A stretch of 64,000 bases of DNA from Candidatus Cibiobacter qucibialis (GTDB taxonomy: Bacteria; Bacillota; Clostridia; Oscillospirales; Ruminococcaceae): assembly GCA_004000625.1 (NCBI GenBank), contig SAUS01000001.1:1-64000 (forward strand), given 5' to 3'. Positions within the stretch are counted from its first letter, which is position 1, and each line of letters begins with the position of its first letter. The notes below the pieces were generated by a model, which searched no databases, was not told the origin of the DNA, and worked only from the letters and a program-made list of their open reading frames with translations. The translations under genes were made by a program, and so were the position numbers. Positions 45,208-54,749 of this stretch are shown piece after piece.

Positions 45208-46677
45208 TTACAGGCGTTTTTTGGTCTGGGACTGGCTCAGGGGTTTATCGTATACAATGTCCATCGTCTCGTTGGGGGCGGGCACCGGGTAATGGCCGGT
45301 AAAGCAGCCGGTGCAGAACCCGCACTTGCTGTGGATGGCCAGCTGGGTCACATGTTCAATGCTCAGGTAGCCCAGGGAATCGGCCCCCACGATCTGGCGG
45401 ATCTCCTCCACCGTATGGCCGGTGGCAATCAGGTCTTTTTCGTCCGGGATGTCGGTGCCGAAATAGCAGGGGTGGGCAAACGGCGGGGCCGAAATGCGGT
45501 AGTGTACTTCCTTGGCACCGGCGTCGCGCAGCAGCTTGATGGTGCGGGCGCTGGTGGTGCCGCGCACGATGGAGTCATCCACAAGCACAACGCGCTTGCC
45601 CGCAACGGTGGAGGAAATTGCGTTCAATTTGATGCGCACACTGCTTTCACGCTGGGCCTGGGAGCCCTGGATGAAGGTGCGGCCCACATATTTGTTTTTA
45701 ATAAAACCCACGCCATAGGGAATACCGCTTTCCTGCGCATAGCCAAGGGCGGCATCCAGGCCGGAATCCGGCGCACCGATGACGACATCGGCTTCCACCG
45801 GATGCTCCTGTGCCAGAAAGCGCCCGGCCTGCAGGCGGGCGTCATGCACGCAGGTGCCCTCGATGATGGAATCGGGGCGGGCAAAATAAATGTACTCAAA
45901 CACGCACATCGTGTGCGGCGCGGTGCCGCAGTGGGTGCGGATGGTGCGCAGGCCGGTGTAGTCTGCCACCACGATCTCGCCGGGCAGTACATCGCGCACA
46001 AAGCGGGCGCCCACGGCATCCAGCGCACAGGATTCCGAAGCAAAAGCCCAGCCGGAGCCATCCGGCAGCTGGCCAATGCAGAGAGGGCGGAAGCCATTAG
46101 GATCGCGCGCGGCGATCAGTTTGGTGTGGGTCATAATGACCAGGCTGTAAGCACCCACGATCTGCTCCATCGTGCGGCAGACAGCTGTTTCAATATCCGG
46201 GCTGATCAGGCGGTTCTGGGTCAGCAGATAGCCGATGACCTCGGTGTCCGAAGTGCCGTGGAAGATCGAACCGTTCATTTCCAGCTTGTGGCGCAGCTGG
46301 GGGGCATTGGTCAGGTTGCCGTTGTGGCAGATGGCCATAGTGCCCTTGCAGTGGTGCAGAACCATGGGCTGGGCGTTGGCGCGGGTGCGCTGGCCGCTGG
46401 TGGCATAGCGCACATGGCCGGTGGCCATCTTGGCATCCTGCGGCAGGTCAGCCAGCACGCGCGGGGTAAATACCTCGCTGACCAGGCCAAGATCGCGGTA
46501 GCCGGTCAGCACACCGTCCACGTTCAGGGCAATACCGCAGCTTTCCTGGCCGCGGTGCTGCAGGGCATACAACGCGCTGTACACGGCGCTGACCATGTTG
46601 GTTTTGCCGGTGGAATCATAGATACCGAACACGCCGCATTCTTCATGCAGTGCTTCGGCGGGACAAAGCTCCTTCAT
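45208..46677 (-). CDS. purF: Amidophosphoribosyltransferase
   Basis: PurF starts the pathway by moving glutamine nitrogen to PRPP. In the 489-residue protein the nucleophilic Cys14 lies in EECGVFG after a 13-residue propeptide that must be cleaved, as in B. subtilis. The PRPP loop is VVLVDDSIVRGTTS, and Cys residues near the C terminus (HSKCGFCTGCF) are those that hold the regulatory [4Fe-4S] cluster. Oxygen sensitivity is therefore expected. Confidence 0.95.
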   Translation of the reverse strand: MKELCPAEALHEECGVFGIYDSTGKTNMVSAVYSALYALQHRGQESCGIALNVDGVLTGYRDLGLVSEVFTPRVLADLPQDAKMATGHVRYATSGQRTRANAQPMVLHHCKGTMAICHNGNLTNAPQLRHKLEMNGSIFHGTSDTEVIGYLLTQNRLISPDIETAVCRTMEQIVGAYSLVIMTHTKLIAARDPNGFRPLCIGQLPDGSGWAFASESCALDAVGARFVRDVLPGEIVVADYTGLRTIRTHCGTAPHTMCVFEYIYFARPDSIIEGTCVHDARLQAGRFLAQEHPVEADVVIGAPDSGLDAALGYAQESGIPYGVGFIKNKYVGRTFIQGSQAQRESSVRIKLNAISSTVAGKRVVLVDDSIVRGTTSARTIKLLRDAGAKEVHYRISAPPFAHPCYFGTDIPDEKDLIATGHTVEEIRQIVGADSLGYLSIEHVTQLAIHSKCGFCTGCFTGHYPVPAPNETMDIVYDKPLSQSQTKKRL

Positions 46678-46779
46678 TCAGTTCTCCGTTTCCTGTTTCA
46701 AACGATGGCAGGGTGCACCGGAAGAGCGAACGGCGGTTCCAGTACACCCTGAACATTGGCTGGACTAAGCTTGGTTCAA

Positions 46780-47493
<714 letters not shown>

Positions 47494-47588
47494 TGTAATG
47501 CGCTCCTTTATATTCTTTCATGAATTGATTTATGGAATCCTTTTTATAAAAAGGGATAAAACAACAGCAAATAAACCGGGATTTGAAG

Positions 47589-48095
47589 TTACATAGCTGC
47601 GGCTTCGGCAGCGATGGCGGCGTCCTTTTTGGCAATGGCGGCGGCGGTGTCGGTACGGAACTGATCCAGCTTAGCGGCAAGCTCATCATCGGCAACAGCC
47701 AGGATGGCAACGGCCAGGTAAGCGGCGTTCTTGGCACCGTTCAGGGCAACCGTGGCAACCGGGAAGCCGGAAGGCATCTGCACGGTAGCAAGCAGAGCAT
47801 CCAGACCGTCCATGGCACCGCCCTTCATCGGGATGCCGACCACCGGCAAAGTGGTGTTGGCGGCAAAGGCACCTGCCAGGTGGGCCGCCATACCGGCAGC
47901 GCACAGGATAACACCGTAACCATTGGCGCGGGCAGATTTGGCAAAGGCAGCGGCGGCTTCCGGCGTACGGTGGGCGGAAAGAATGTGCGCCTCAAACGGT
48001 ACATCGAAATCTTTCAGCACCCCGCAGGCACTTTTTACAACCGGCCAATCACTGTCAGAACCCATGATGATGGCAACCTTTTTACGGTTCGGCAT
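47589..48095 (-). CDS. purE: N5-carboxyaminoimidazole ribonucleotide mutase / AIR carboxylase
   Basis: PurE forms CAIR. The 168-residue protein has [10 protein letters not shown], the catalytic SAHRTPEA and [14 protein letters not shown], which resembles class I (N5-CAIR mutase) rather than the class II SN-type motif. Class I needs PurK, yet no purK lies in this cluster. It is the first gene of the purine unit, behind a ~300-bp leader with a hairpin (AGCGCAGTGTAC / GTACACCGCGCT, 48122-48149) just before its AGGAGGAT site. Confidence 0.93.
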   Translation of the reverse strand: MPNRKKVAIIMGSDSDWPVVKSACGVLKDFDVPFEAHILSAHRTPEAAAAFAKSARANGYGVILCAAGMAAHLAGAFAANTTLPVVGIPMKGGAMDGLDALLATVQMPSGFPVATVALNGAKNAAYLAVAILAVADDELAAKLDQFRTDTAAAIAKKDAAIAAEAAAM

Positions 48096-48544
48096 GTTAC
48101 AGATCCTCCTTCAAAAAATAAGAGCGCGGTGTACACGGGTACACTGCGCTTATACAAGGCTATTATGCTTATAATACACCGCATGAAGAACACAGCTGCG
48201 CAAACCGACCGGGAATGGTCCGAAAAGATTCGTGTAATGCACAAAGTCGCCCTCCATCCTTTAATGTATGGCTGGATCCCCCGGCGGGCTGTGTACAGAA
48301 TAACACACAAAACACCCGTACGGAAAATCTCTGTAATTAAAGTGTAAAGCGTGCAGCGCAAAAAAGCAAGAGCCAAAACTTTTTTTGGCGCACTTCCTAT
48401 TGTGTTTAAAATAAGATAGGGCTTTTTGTCAAAGTTGATGGAGAAAAACGGGGTGAAGTATGACTTTTTTGATAAGGATTTTTGTGCTATAATAACCATA
48501 CCAGAAAATACTGCCATAAGGCAGGATGGGAAAGGGGTATCGCA
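48096..48544. promoter_or_regulatory. Divergent control region of purE and the NeuD-like gene
   Basis: On the minus strand TTGACA (48432-48427) with TTTAAA 16 bp on, and a nearer TATTAT (48175-48170 region), are candidate purE promoters. A leader hairpin lies at 48122-48149. No known purine, ZTP or THF riboswitch core was recognised. On the plus strand an open frame of 54 codons (48183-48347, many basic residues) starts 7 bp after TATAAT and has no ribosome binding site. It is probably not a gene, but could be leaderless. Confidence 0.4.
48482..48493 (+). promoter_or_regulatory. Extended -10 promoter of the NeuD-like gene
   Basis: TGTGCTATAAT gives a consensus TATAAT (48488-48493) with an upstream TGC. 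The -35 region is only a T tract (48465-48470). Confidence 0.6.
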
Positions 48545-49066
48545 ATGAAATTGTTCCACACAGCCCTTGTGCTTGGCAAGGGGGGCTTTGGCACACAGCT
48601 GGGAGAAATGCTGGCGGAAGCCGGCGGCTATTCCCGTATTTTGTACCTGGATGACCAGGCACCGGACGCTGCGGGCAAACTGGCAGATTACCTGGATCCC
48701 ACCATCAGGGAACGCTGCACCGCGGCTTTTGTAGGCCTTGGCAACAATGAGCTGCGGCTGCAATGGCTGCAAAAGCTGGTGGCTGCGGGCTACCAGACAC
48801 CGGTGTTTGAACACCCGGCGGCAGAAGTATGCAGCAGCGCAGCCCTGGGGGCAGGGACCGTGGTGCTGCCATTTGCCTTTGTGGGCGCAGGAACCAAAGT
48901 GGGGGCAGGGTGCATCATCAATGCCGGTGCCATTGTGGACCATAACGCCGTGCTGGAAGACGGTGTGCATGCCGCCCCCCGTGCAACCATCAAAGCCGGG
49001 GCAACCGTGGAGCGCTGCATGAAAGTGGACAGTGGCGAAATTATCCGCAGCCCATGGGAAAAATAA
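48545..49066 (+). CDS. NeuD/PglD-like sugar O- or N-acyltransferase
   Basis: The 173-residue protein begins with a nucleotide-sugar-binding region containing a glycine loop (VLGKGGFGTQLGEML) and ends with a left-handed beta-helix of hexapeptide repeats (AALGAGTVVLPFAFVGAGTK, VGAGCIINAGAIVDHNAVLE), the NeuD/PglD layout. Such enzymes acetylate a sugar of a surface glycan. Start is 48545 with AAAGGGG. The gene converges on the polysaccharide cluster, and a substrate from that cluster is likely but unproven. The repeat coil is short, so partial degradation is possible. Confidence 0.75.
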   Translation: MKLFHTALVLGKGGFGTQLGEMLAEAGGYSRILYLDDQAPDAAGKLADYLDPTIRERCTAAFVGLGNNELRLQWLQKLVAAGYQTPVFEHPAAEVCSSAALGAGTVVLPFAFVGAGTKVGAGCIINAGAIVDHNAVLEDGVHAAPRATIKAGATVERCMKVDSGEIIRSPWEK

Positions 49067-49173
49067 TGCAGCTGCGCGGAACCGACAGCCAAACAATGCA
49101 GGCAGAATTTTGAAAAAAGCGGCCCCGCAATTTGGGTATATTGCGGTGTTGCCCTTAATAATAAACGAACGTA

Positions 49174-49221
49174 AAAACCAGCCGCCTGCCGTGCAAATGC
49201 ACAAAGCAGGCGGCTGGTTTT
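49174..49221. terminator. Bidirectional terminator
   Basis: A perfect 16-bp stem (AAAACCAGCCGCCTGC / GCAGGCGGCTGGTTTT) between convergent genes serves both strands. A half-sized relative of the MITE ends (ATTGCGGTGTTGCCCTTAA, about 49139-49158) lies just before it. Confidence 0.88.
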
Positions 49222-49283
49222 ATAAGTCGTAAGCAAAAGGTGAAAATCAAGCAGGGAACAACCTGCCAAAAGAAGCAAAGCGC

Positions 49284-50684
49284 TTACCCGACGTTTTCAA
49301 CATTCTCCTCACCATCCACCGGCAGGGTGGTGCGCGGGGTCACGCTGAGGGGGTCGGGCAGGGTGTTGTTTTCAACATCCTGCAACACCTGCGGCACACC
49401 GGGGAAGAACTTGGCGATGCCGCAGCCTTTGCAGTGCAGGCCATCGAAAAAGTCGGTTTCATCCAACCCCTTAATGCAGGTGGGGTCATAACTGCCGTAC
49501 AGCGGAATATTGTAGTCATGCGCATACTGGCGGATCCAGTTTTCAGTTTCAAAAAAGCCCTGGTGCTGGTCGGTTTCCGTCAGCAGAAAGTCATACAGGT
49601 ACGGGTGCCAGGGGGAGAGGGCCAAAATCACCGTGGTGCCCTGGTTTTGCGCATACTGGATAAACTTGTCAAACGCTTCTTCCTGCTTGGGGGAAAGCGA
49701 GTCGAACCCTTCCATATGTACGCTGTTGAACGTGGGGCAGGCTTCGGCGGCAAGGGCGCGCACCTGGTCAGTGTTGGCATCCCGGAATGCGGGGTCATAC
49801 AGTACACTGCCGTCAGAGCGCTTGATGGTGGTGGGCTGCTCGTAAGGGTCGCCGTCCACCGGGTTAAAGTCAATGGGGTTGCCATCGTCATCCGTCACAA
49901 CGCTCTGGCCGCGGTTCTTTAAGTAATAGTCTACGTTGCCCTGAAAATAAGCCGGTTCCACCAGCGCTTTCCACAGCGCCACGCGGTCCTCTTCCTCATA
50001 GTCGGTTTCAACACCGAGAACCTTAGTCAAAAATTCGTTGTACAGCTCCACATCGGCGCGCTTGTCAAAGGCGGCTTCGTCCCCATACAGCACCCAGGGA
50101 TCCACGCTCCAAATCAGCACCTTGGGCGCTTTGCCGTAGCAGACCATCTTATAATAGCTGGTCATGTTATCGCGCACATCCGCGCCGGTAACGCCCATGT
50201 TGAAAAAACTGTCGGTTCCGACAAGTTCCCGTGTGAACTGTAATACGCGGCTGGAGCCGATGCCGATCACTTCCGGGGTGTCCGGAACATCCTGTGCAAA
50301 CAGCTGGACAACCTCGCGCTCAATTTCGTTCATCTGCTCAAAGTTGCTCACATCATAGCCCTGCAGCATCAAGTCCACAATGCGGCGGGGGGCAAGCTCA
50401 CCCTGGAACAGGCCGCTGCGGTCTACCGTATAGCTGAACCAGACCATGAAAACCAGAATGGGAATGAACAGGGCAAACTTGAACAACGTTTTGCTGCCAA
50501 AGTATAACCGGCGGACCAAACCATGCAAAAAGCGAACGAAGATATTTGGCTTTTTGGGGCGTCTGCGCGGTGAGGGAGCGGATTTTTTTTGCTTTGTGGT
50601 GGGCTTGCGGGCCGGGGCGGCAACAGCACTGCGGCTGACCTTTTGGGTGCCGCGCGGGGCGGAAGCAGGGGTCTGTGTTGGCAT
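49284..50684 (-). CDS. SGNH-hydrolase-like membrane-anchored protein paired with MBOAT
   Basis: The 466-residue protein has a basic, Pro/Ala/Lys-rich cytoplasmic tail (1-56), one membrane helix (about 70-92) and an external domain. That domain has IGIGSSRVLQF, a GSS block I like that of SGNH/DltD-type proteins, GVTGADVRDN, and a late Asp-x-x-His pair in FFDGLHCKGCG. Genes of this shape regularly stand beside MBOAT acyltransferases and complete the transfer of an acyl group to an extracellular glycan. The start at 50684 has GGAGGGAGA; the frame further upstream overlaps the MBOAT gene and is not used. Confidence 0.75.
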   Translation of the reverse strand: MPTQTPASAPRGTQKVSRSAVAAPARKPTTKQKKSAPSPRRRPKKPNIFVRFLHGLVRRLYFGSKTLFKFALFIPILVFMVWFSYTVDRSGLFQGELAPRRIVDLMLQGYDVSNFEQMNEIEREVVQLFAQDVPDTPEVIGIGSSRVLQFTRELVGTDSFFNMGVTGADVRDNMTSYYKMVCYGKAPKVLIWSVDPWVLYGDEAAFDKRADVELYNEFLTKVLGVETDYEEEDRVALWKALVEPAYFQGNVDYYLKNRGQSVVTDDDGNPIDFNPVDGDPYEQPTTIKRSDGSVLYDPAFRDANTDQVRALAAEACPTFNSVHMEGFDSLSPKQEEAFDKFIQYAQNQGTTVILALSPWHPYLYDFLLTETDQHQGFFETENWIRQYAHDYNIPLYGSYDPTCIKGLDETDFFDGLHCKGCGIAKFFPGVPQVLQDVENNTLPDPLSVTPRTTLPVDGEENVENVG

Positions 50685-50703
50685 AATTGATCTCCCTCCC
50701 CCG

Positions 50704-52161
50704 TTAAAATTGCTGGTAAATGAACGCCGACTGCCCGAACGCGGCAAAGAACAAGATGGATACCGCAGCGGCATAATAGACCGTCCAACGCAGCACAAAG
50801 CACTGCTTGCGGATCCAGCGGGCAACATTGTTGCCGTTGTGCTCCATGGCCAGCACAATGGCGGTACCGCAGGTCAACACCACCGGCAGGCGGCCGTCAA
50901 TGCCGCTGCTGGTGACCAGATTGGTAACGCTTTCCCATCCAGCCGCAAAGCCGCCCTGCCAGCCCTGCAGTATTCCGGCGAATACCTCGCCGGGGACAGC
51001 GTTGTAAATGGCGGAAGCAAAAAACACCATTGTAAAGCTGAACAGCAGGTAGGTGATGCAGCGCTGGAGAAAGGTCTGTACGGCAGGCTCGCGGTACAGC
51101 GGGTTATAGCGCCACAGCACTTTGCGAGGAGCTTTGGTCAGCTGGGCAATGACTGAAATCACGCCGCAGGCAATGCCCCATTCCAGATAGCGCAGGTCAG
51201 CCCCGTGCCATAGGCCGCTGACGGCAAACACGATCAGCGTGTTCAGCATATGGCGCACCACGTTGCAGCGGCTGCCGCCAAGAGGAATGTAGATATAATC
51301 CCGCAGCCAGCCGGTCAGGCTCATGTGCCAGCGCTGCCACAGCTCGGCAAAGCTGGTAGCCTCGAACGGGCTGTGAAAGTTTTCCAGCAGGTCATACCCC
51401 AAAATGCGGGCAGCACCGATGGCGATATCGCAGCAGCCGGAAAAATCCAGGTAGAGCCGCAGGCTGAACAGCAGGGTGGCGGCCACCAGGTTGGGGCCGT
51501 TCATCTCAGCGGGGGTATCGTACACCATCTTGATGTACAGGTTCATATTGTCCGCCAGGACCATCTTTTTGGTGTAGCCCCACAGCATGCGGAACGCACC
51601 GCCTGCGCAGCGGGTGTAGCTGAACCGGCGGGATTTGTGGATCTGTGGCCGAAAATGGGGGTACCGCTCAATGGGGCCGGTGGTCATGGCAGGAAAAAAG
51701 CTGACGAACAGCGCATAATGCAGCGGGTTCAGCTCAACCTTGCAGCGGCGCTTGTATACATCAATGGTGTAGCTGAGCGCAGCAAGGGTAAAGTAGCCCA
51801 GGCCCAGCGGGGTAACCATATCCGTGCGGGGCTGCAATACCGTGCCGCCCAGGATATCCGTGGCGAACAGGTTCCAGTATTTGTAATAGAACAAAAGCCC
51901 CACACAGGTGAACACCGCCAAAAGCAGGAAAATCACCCGCACGGGACCTATCCGGCATTTGCCGATCACCAGCCCGCAGCCCCATGTGACCAGTGTTGCC
52001 GCAATCAAAACCGGTACCAGCAGGCGGTCGTTGGCCCCCCAGCAGTAAAACAGGTAGCTGGCAGCCAGCAGACAGTAAGGGCGCAGAACACGGGGCAGGG
52101 TATAGTTCAAAAGCGCCACTGCCGCAAAAAAGCCAAGAAATAGCAGTGTTGTCAGTTCCAT
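50704..52161 (-). CDS. MBOAT-family O-acyltransferase (AlgI/DltB type)
   Basis: The 485-residue multi-pass protein moves an acyl group across the membrane for O-acylation of a polysaccharide. It shows the AlgI-like opening FLLLAVFTCVGLLFYYKYWN, SFFPAMTTGPIERYPHF, the family block SFAELWQRWHMSLTGWLRDYI and the catalytic His in FAVSGLWHGADLRYLEWG. The ATG at 52161 has AAAGGAG 7 bp upstream and is preferred over TTG at 52167. The SGNH-like gene follows 19 bp downstream and is its likely partner. Confidence 0.9.
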   Translation of the reverse strand: MELTTLLFLGFFAAVALLNYTLPRVLRPYCLLAASYLFYCWGANDRLLVPVLIAATLVTWGCGLVIGKCRIGPVRVIFLLLAVFTCVGLLFYYKYWNLFATDILGGTVLQPRTDMVTPLGLGYFTLAALSYTIDVYKRRCKVELNPLHYALFVSFFPAMTTGPIERYPHFRPQIHKSRRFSYTRCAGGAFRMLWGYTKKMVLADNMNLYIKMVYDTPAEMNGPNLVAATLLFSLRLYLDFSGCCDIAIGAARILGYDLLENFHSPFEATSFAELWQRWHMSLTGWLRDYIYIPLGGSRCNVVRHMLNTLIVFAVSGLWHGADLRYLEWGIACGVISVIAQLTKAPRKVLWRYNPLYREPAVQTFLQRCITYLLFSFTMVFFASAIYNAVPGEVFAGILQGWQGGFAAGWESVTNLVTSSGIDGRLPVVLTCGTAIVLAMEHNGNNVARWIRKQCFVLRWTVYYAAAVSILFFAAFGQSAFIYQQF

Positions 52162-52182
52162 CCTCAAACTCCTTTGGCGGGG

Positions 52183-52545
52183 TTATTTGCCGCTGAGTTT
52201 TTTCTCCAAATCCCGCACGCGCTTTTCCAGGATGGCATTTTCCTGGGTAAGGCGCTTGCACTTATCCGCAAGCTGGCTGACGCCGATGCTTAAACTGAGC
52301 AGCACCAGCAGCACAAAGCAGAACATGAGCATAAATACCAGGTTGACCGGCATTTGTACATCCAGCAGATCACGCAGGACGTAAACAACATAGGGGAATA
52401 CCGCAAAGATGACAAGAACCACGGCCAGTGCCAGCCAGAGAAGGCTGTATTTTACGCTCATTTGGCCCTTTTTCAGCAGCGCAAAAATAATCAGCAGCAG
52501 GATGGCCGCACCCAAAATCATAAAAAACTGGAAATGTGCCGTCAT
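52183..52545 (-). CDS. DUF2304 small membrane protein
   Basis: The 120-residue protein has three hydrophobic segments (about 7-24, 30-54, 66-90) and a C-terminal coiled-coil tail (QENAILEKRVRDLEKKLSGK). This matches the DUF2304 family, which regularly follows a DPM1-like GT2 gene in polysaccharide clusters. It is probably a helper of that glycosyltransferase, for instance in anchoring it or handling a polyprenyl-linked sugar, but the role is not established. Confidence 0.82.
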   Translation of the reverse strand: MTAHFQFFMILGAAILLLIIFALLKKGQMSVKYSLLWLALAVVLVIFAVFPYVVYVLRDLLDVQMPVNLVFMLMFCFVLLVLLSLSIGVSQLADKCKRLTQENAILEKRVRDLEKKLSGK

Positions 52546-52560
52546 GGGCGTTGTGCCTCC

Positions 52561-53289
52561 TTATTTGCTTTTCGGCTGGTGGATTTTCTTGATAGAAAGG
52601 CGGTCAATGATCAAAGACAGGGAAACCTTGATCATGTAATACGCGCTTTTAAAACTGCGAATGCTGGAAACGCCGCCCTGACGTTCTTTCATGACGACCG
52701 GGGCTTCGCCTACGCGGAACCCGGCCAGCGTGGCAGCCAGAATGGCTTCCGGCTCCGGATAATCCGAAGCATAATGCTCCGCAAAATAGGCGGTTAGCTG
52801 GGGACCGGTGGCACGGAAACCACTGGTGACATCCAGAATGCGCTGACTACAGAGAATATGGATGAGCCAGCTTAAAAAGCGGATGCCGACCCGGCGCATA
52901 AAGCTTGTCTGGAAGCCTTCGCACTTGATAAAGCGGCTGCCGATGCACATATCCAGCTTGCCATCCAATACCGGCTGAACGACCTGCATCAGATAAGCGG
53001 GGTCGTGCTGGCCGTCACCGTCCATCTGTACAGCAACATCATAACCATTGGCGCGGGCATAGCGATAACCGCACTGCACGCCGCCGCCAATGCCAAGGTT
53101 GACCGGCAGATCCAAAAACGGGTAGCCATGCTCCGCCAGCAATTCAGCCGAGCGGTCGGTGGAACAATCGTTGATGATCAAAAAGTCAACCTGCGGGCAG
53201 GTGGCACGCAGGCGTTCCACGGTGCTGACGATGTTGGCTTCCTCATTATAACAGGGAATGATAACAAGAATTTTGGCTGGGTGATTCAA
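52561..53289 (-). CDS. GT2 glycosyltransferase, polyprenyl-phosphate mannose synthase-like
   Basis: The 242-residue GT-A enzyme has the nucleotide-binding opening ILVIIPCYNEEANIVSTVER, NDCSTDRSAELL, and the metal motif DGDGQHDPAYL followed by GSRF. It lacks membrane segments, like the soluble DPM1/polyprenyl-P-sugar synthases. With DUF2304 next to it, it likely loads a sugar onto undecaprenyl phosphate for later transfer outside. The gap of 37 bp to the GT4 gene suggests one operon. Confidence 0.88.
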   Translation of the reverse strand: MNHPAKILVIIPCYNEEANIVSTVERLRATCPQVDFLIINDCSTDRSAELLAEHGYPFLDLPVNLGIGGGVQCGYRYARANGYDVAVQMDGDGQHDPAYLMQVVQPVLDGKLDMCIGSRFIKCEGFQTSFMRRVGIRFLSWLIHILCSQRILDVTSGFRATGPQLTAYFAEHYASDYPEPEAILAATLAGFRVGEAPVVMKERQGGVSSIRSFKSAYYMIKVSLSLIIDRLSIKKIHQPKSK

Positions 53290-53326
53290 AAGGGCACCTC
53301 ACATCAGGGGAACGGCCGGTTTGGCA

Positions 53327-54565
53327 TCAAACGCGGCCTTCCAAAATAAAATGTTCCAGTTTGCGCAGCAGCTCGCTGCGGCGGTAATGCGCAAGATAAT
53401 ATTCTTTGGCGCTCTGGCCCATGGCGGCGCGCTGGGCGGCGTCCATGCGGGTCAGTGCCAGCAGGTTGTCTGCCAGGGCAGCGGCATCACAGGCAGGGGA
53501 GCTTAACCCGCCTGCCGCGGCAACCGCCGCATTGCCGGCACCGTCCATACTGGCCAGGACCGGCTTGCCGGCGGCCATATAACTGGCAACCTTGGCCGGT
53601 ACGGTCAGCCCCAAGTCCGGCGAATCCGACAGGCAGACGATCAAAGCATCGGCCAGCGCGGTGAACTTGGGGATATCCGTTGCCGGAACACTGCCATAAA
53701 ACGTAACGGCGTCCTCGGCGTGCAGCTCTTTCACTTTGGCTTCCAGCGCGGCGCGGCTCATGCCATCGCCCACCAGCAACAGGTGCAACATATCCGCCCC
53801 GCGGCTGCGCACATCCTGCACCGCCGTGATGACGGTCTCCAGGCTTTGGGCGGGGGTAAAAGTGCCGGTAAACACCAAGTTGAACCGCCCGCCGAACTGC
53901 GCCTGCAAAGCGGCATCCGGCTGAGGAACGGCGTAAAAATCCTCGCAGTACTGCGGGATCACAGCAATTTTTTGCGGCGGCATACCGGTGCGCTGGCACA
54001 GCCGCTGCTGCAGCGGCTCACTCATGGCAATCAGTCGGTCGGCCTTCTTATATAAAGCGTCGCTTACACCCTGGGCAATCGCGCGCAGGGCTTTGTTCTT
54101 CACATTCAGCACGCTGTACAGGTTTTCGGGCCAGATATCCAGCACATAGTTGGTAAAGGGAATGTGGTGCTTTTTGGCATAGCGGATGGCGGGCCAGCAC
54201 ATCAGTACCGGGCTGGTGTTAAAGCAGAACACCGCATCGTACCCGCCCGGCAGGCGATGCAGCGCATGGGCGGCGTACCACGGCCAGCTGACATAGTTCA
54301 AAAAAATGTTGACCGAGGTGTTGCCCCTGCGCGGAACCTCTTTGCAGCGGTACAGGCGGGCACCGTGCCATTCTTCTTCAAAAGGGCCGGCAGCGCTGTA
54401 ACCGGGGAACCATTCGCCTTTTGGGTAATTGGGCAGCCCGCAAAGCACATCCACCGCAATGCCATCCTGCAAAAAACCTTCCACAATATCATTGATGCGG
54501 AAATTTTCCGGCCAGAAATGCTGCGTAACAACAAGAATCTTTTTTTGAGAGGGCAAAGGGCACAC
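53327..54565 (-). CDS. GT4 glycosyltransferase, WbuB-like (probable L-FucNAc transferase)
   Basis: The 412-residue GT-B enzyme resembles WbuB of E. coli, which transfers L-FucNAc: ILVVTQHFWPENFRINDIVE, YPKGEWFPGYS, YVLDIWPENLYSVLN. The C-terminal donor region has GLTVPAKVASYMAAGKPVLA. WbuB genes follow fnlA-fnlB-fnlC in E. coli, and here the gene follows capE-capF-capG, which supports the donor UDP-L-FucNAc. The start is GTG at 54565, close behind GAAAGGTG. Confidence 0.85.
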   Translation of the reverse strand: MCPLPSQKKILVVTQHFWPENFRINDIVEGFLQDGIAVDVLCGLPNYPKGEWFPGYSAAGPFEEEWHGARLYRCKEVPRRGNTSVNIFLNYVSWPWYAAHALHRLPGGYDAVFCFNTSPVLMCWPAIRYAKKHHIPFTNYVLDIWPENLYSVLNVKNKALRAIAQGVSDALYKKADRLIAMSEPLQQRLCQRTGMPPQKIAVIPQYCEDFYAVPQPDAALQAQFGGRFNLVFTGTFTPAQSLETVITAVQDVRSRGADMLHLLLVGDGMSRAALEAKVKELHAEDAVTFYGSVPATDIPKFTALADALIVCLSDSPDLGLTVPAKVASYMAAGKPVLASMDGAGNAAVAAAGGLSSPACDAAALADNLLALTRMDAAQRAAMGQSAKEYYLAHYRRSELLRKLEHFILEGRV

Positions 54566-54576
54566 ACCTTTCGAAA

Positions 54577-54741
54577 GTTAGGAGTTAGGAAGTAGGAGTT
54601 AGGAGCTGAAGAACGGCTGCTAGACTTGAGGTCTTTTGCAATCTATAAAATGCTCTGTAGGGAACGATCTTGACCGTTCCAAAGCATTCAGCTTGTCGCA
54701 GCCTCAAAAAACTCCTAACTCCTCACTCCAACCTCCTAACT
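54577..54741 (+). repeat. TTAGGAG-bounded repeat, copy 1
   Basis: A left arm of iterated TTAGGAG-like units (GTTAGGAGTTAGGAAGTAGG), a middle with the GGAACG...CGTTCC palindrome (54661-54680, headed by CTGTAG) and a right arm ACTCCTAACTCCTCACTCCA make an inverted-repeat element of about 165 bp. It fills the gap between the GT4 gene and capG. Confidence 0.75.
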
Positions 54742-54749
54742 AAAAAAAC

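Noticed and set aside
48096..48430. Purine, ZTP or THF riboswitch before purE
   Set aside because: The conserved cores of these riboswitches were not found by eye; only a hairpin at 48122-48149 is seen. A covariance search would decide.
54577..54610. TTAGGAG units as a CRISPR or tandem array
   Set aside because: Units are 7-9 bp without spacers of constant size, and the motif returns inverted at the other end, so it is an arm of an inverted-repeat element.
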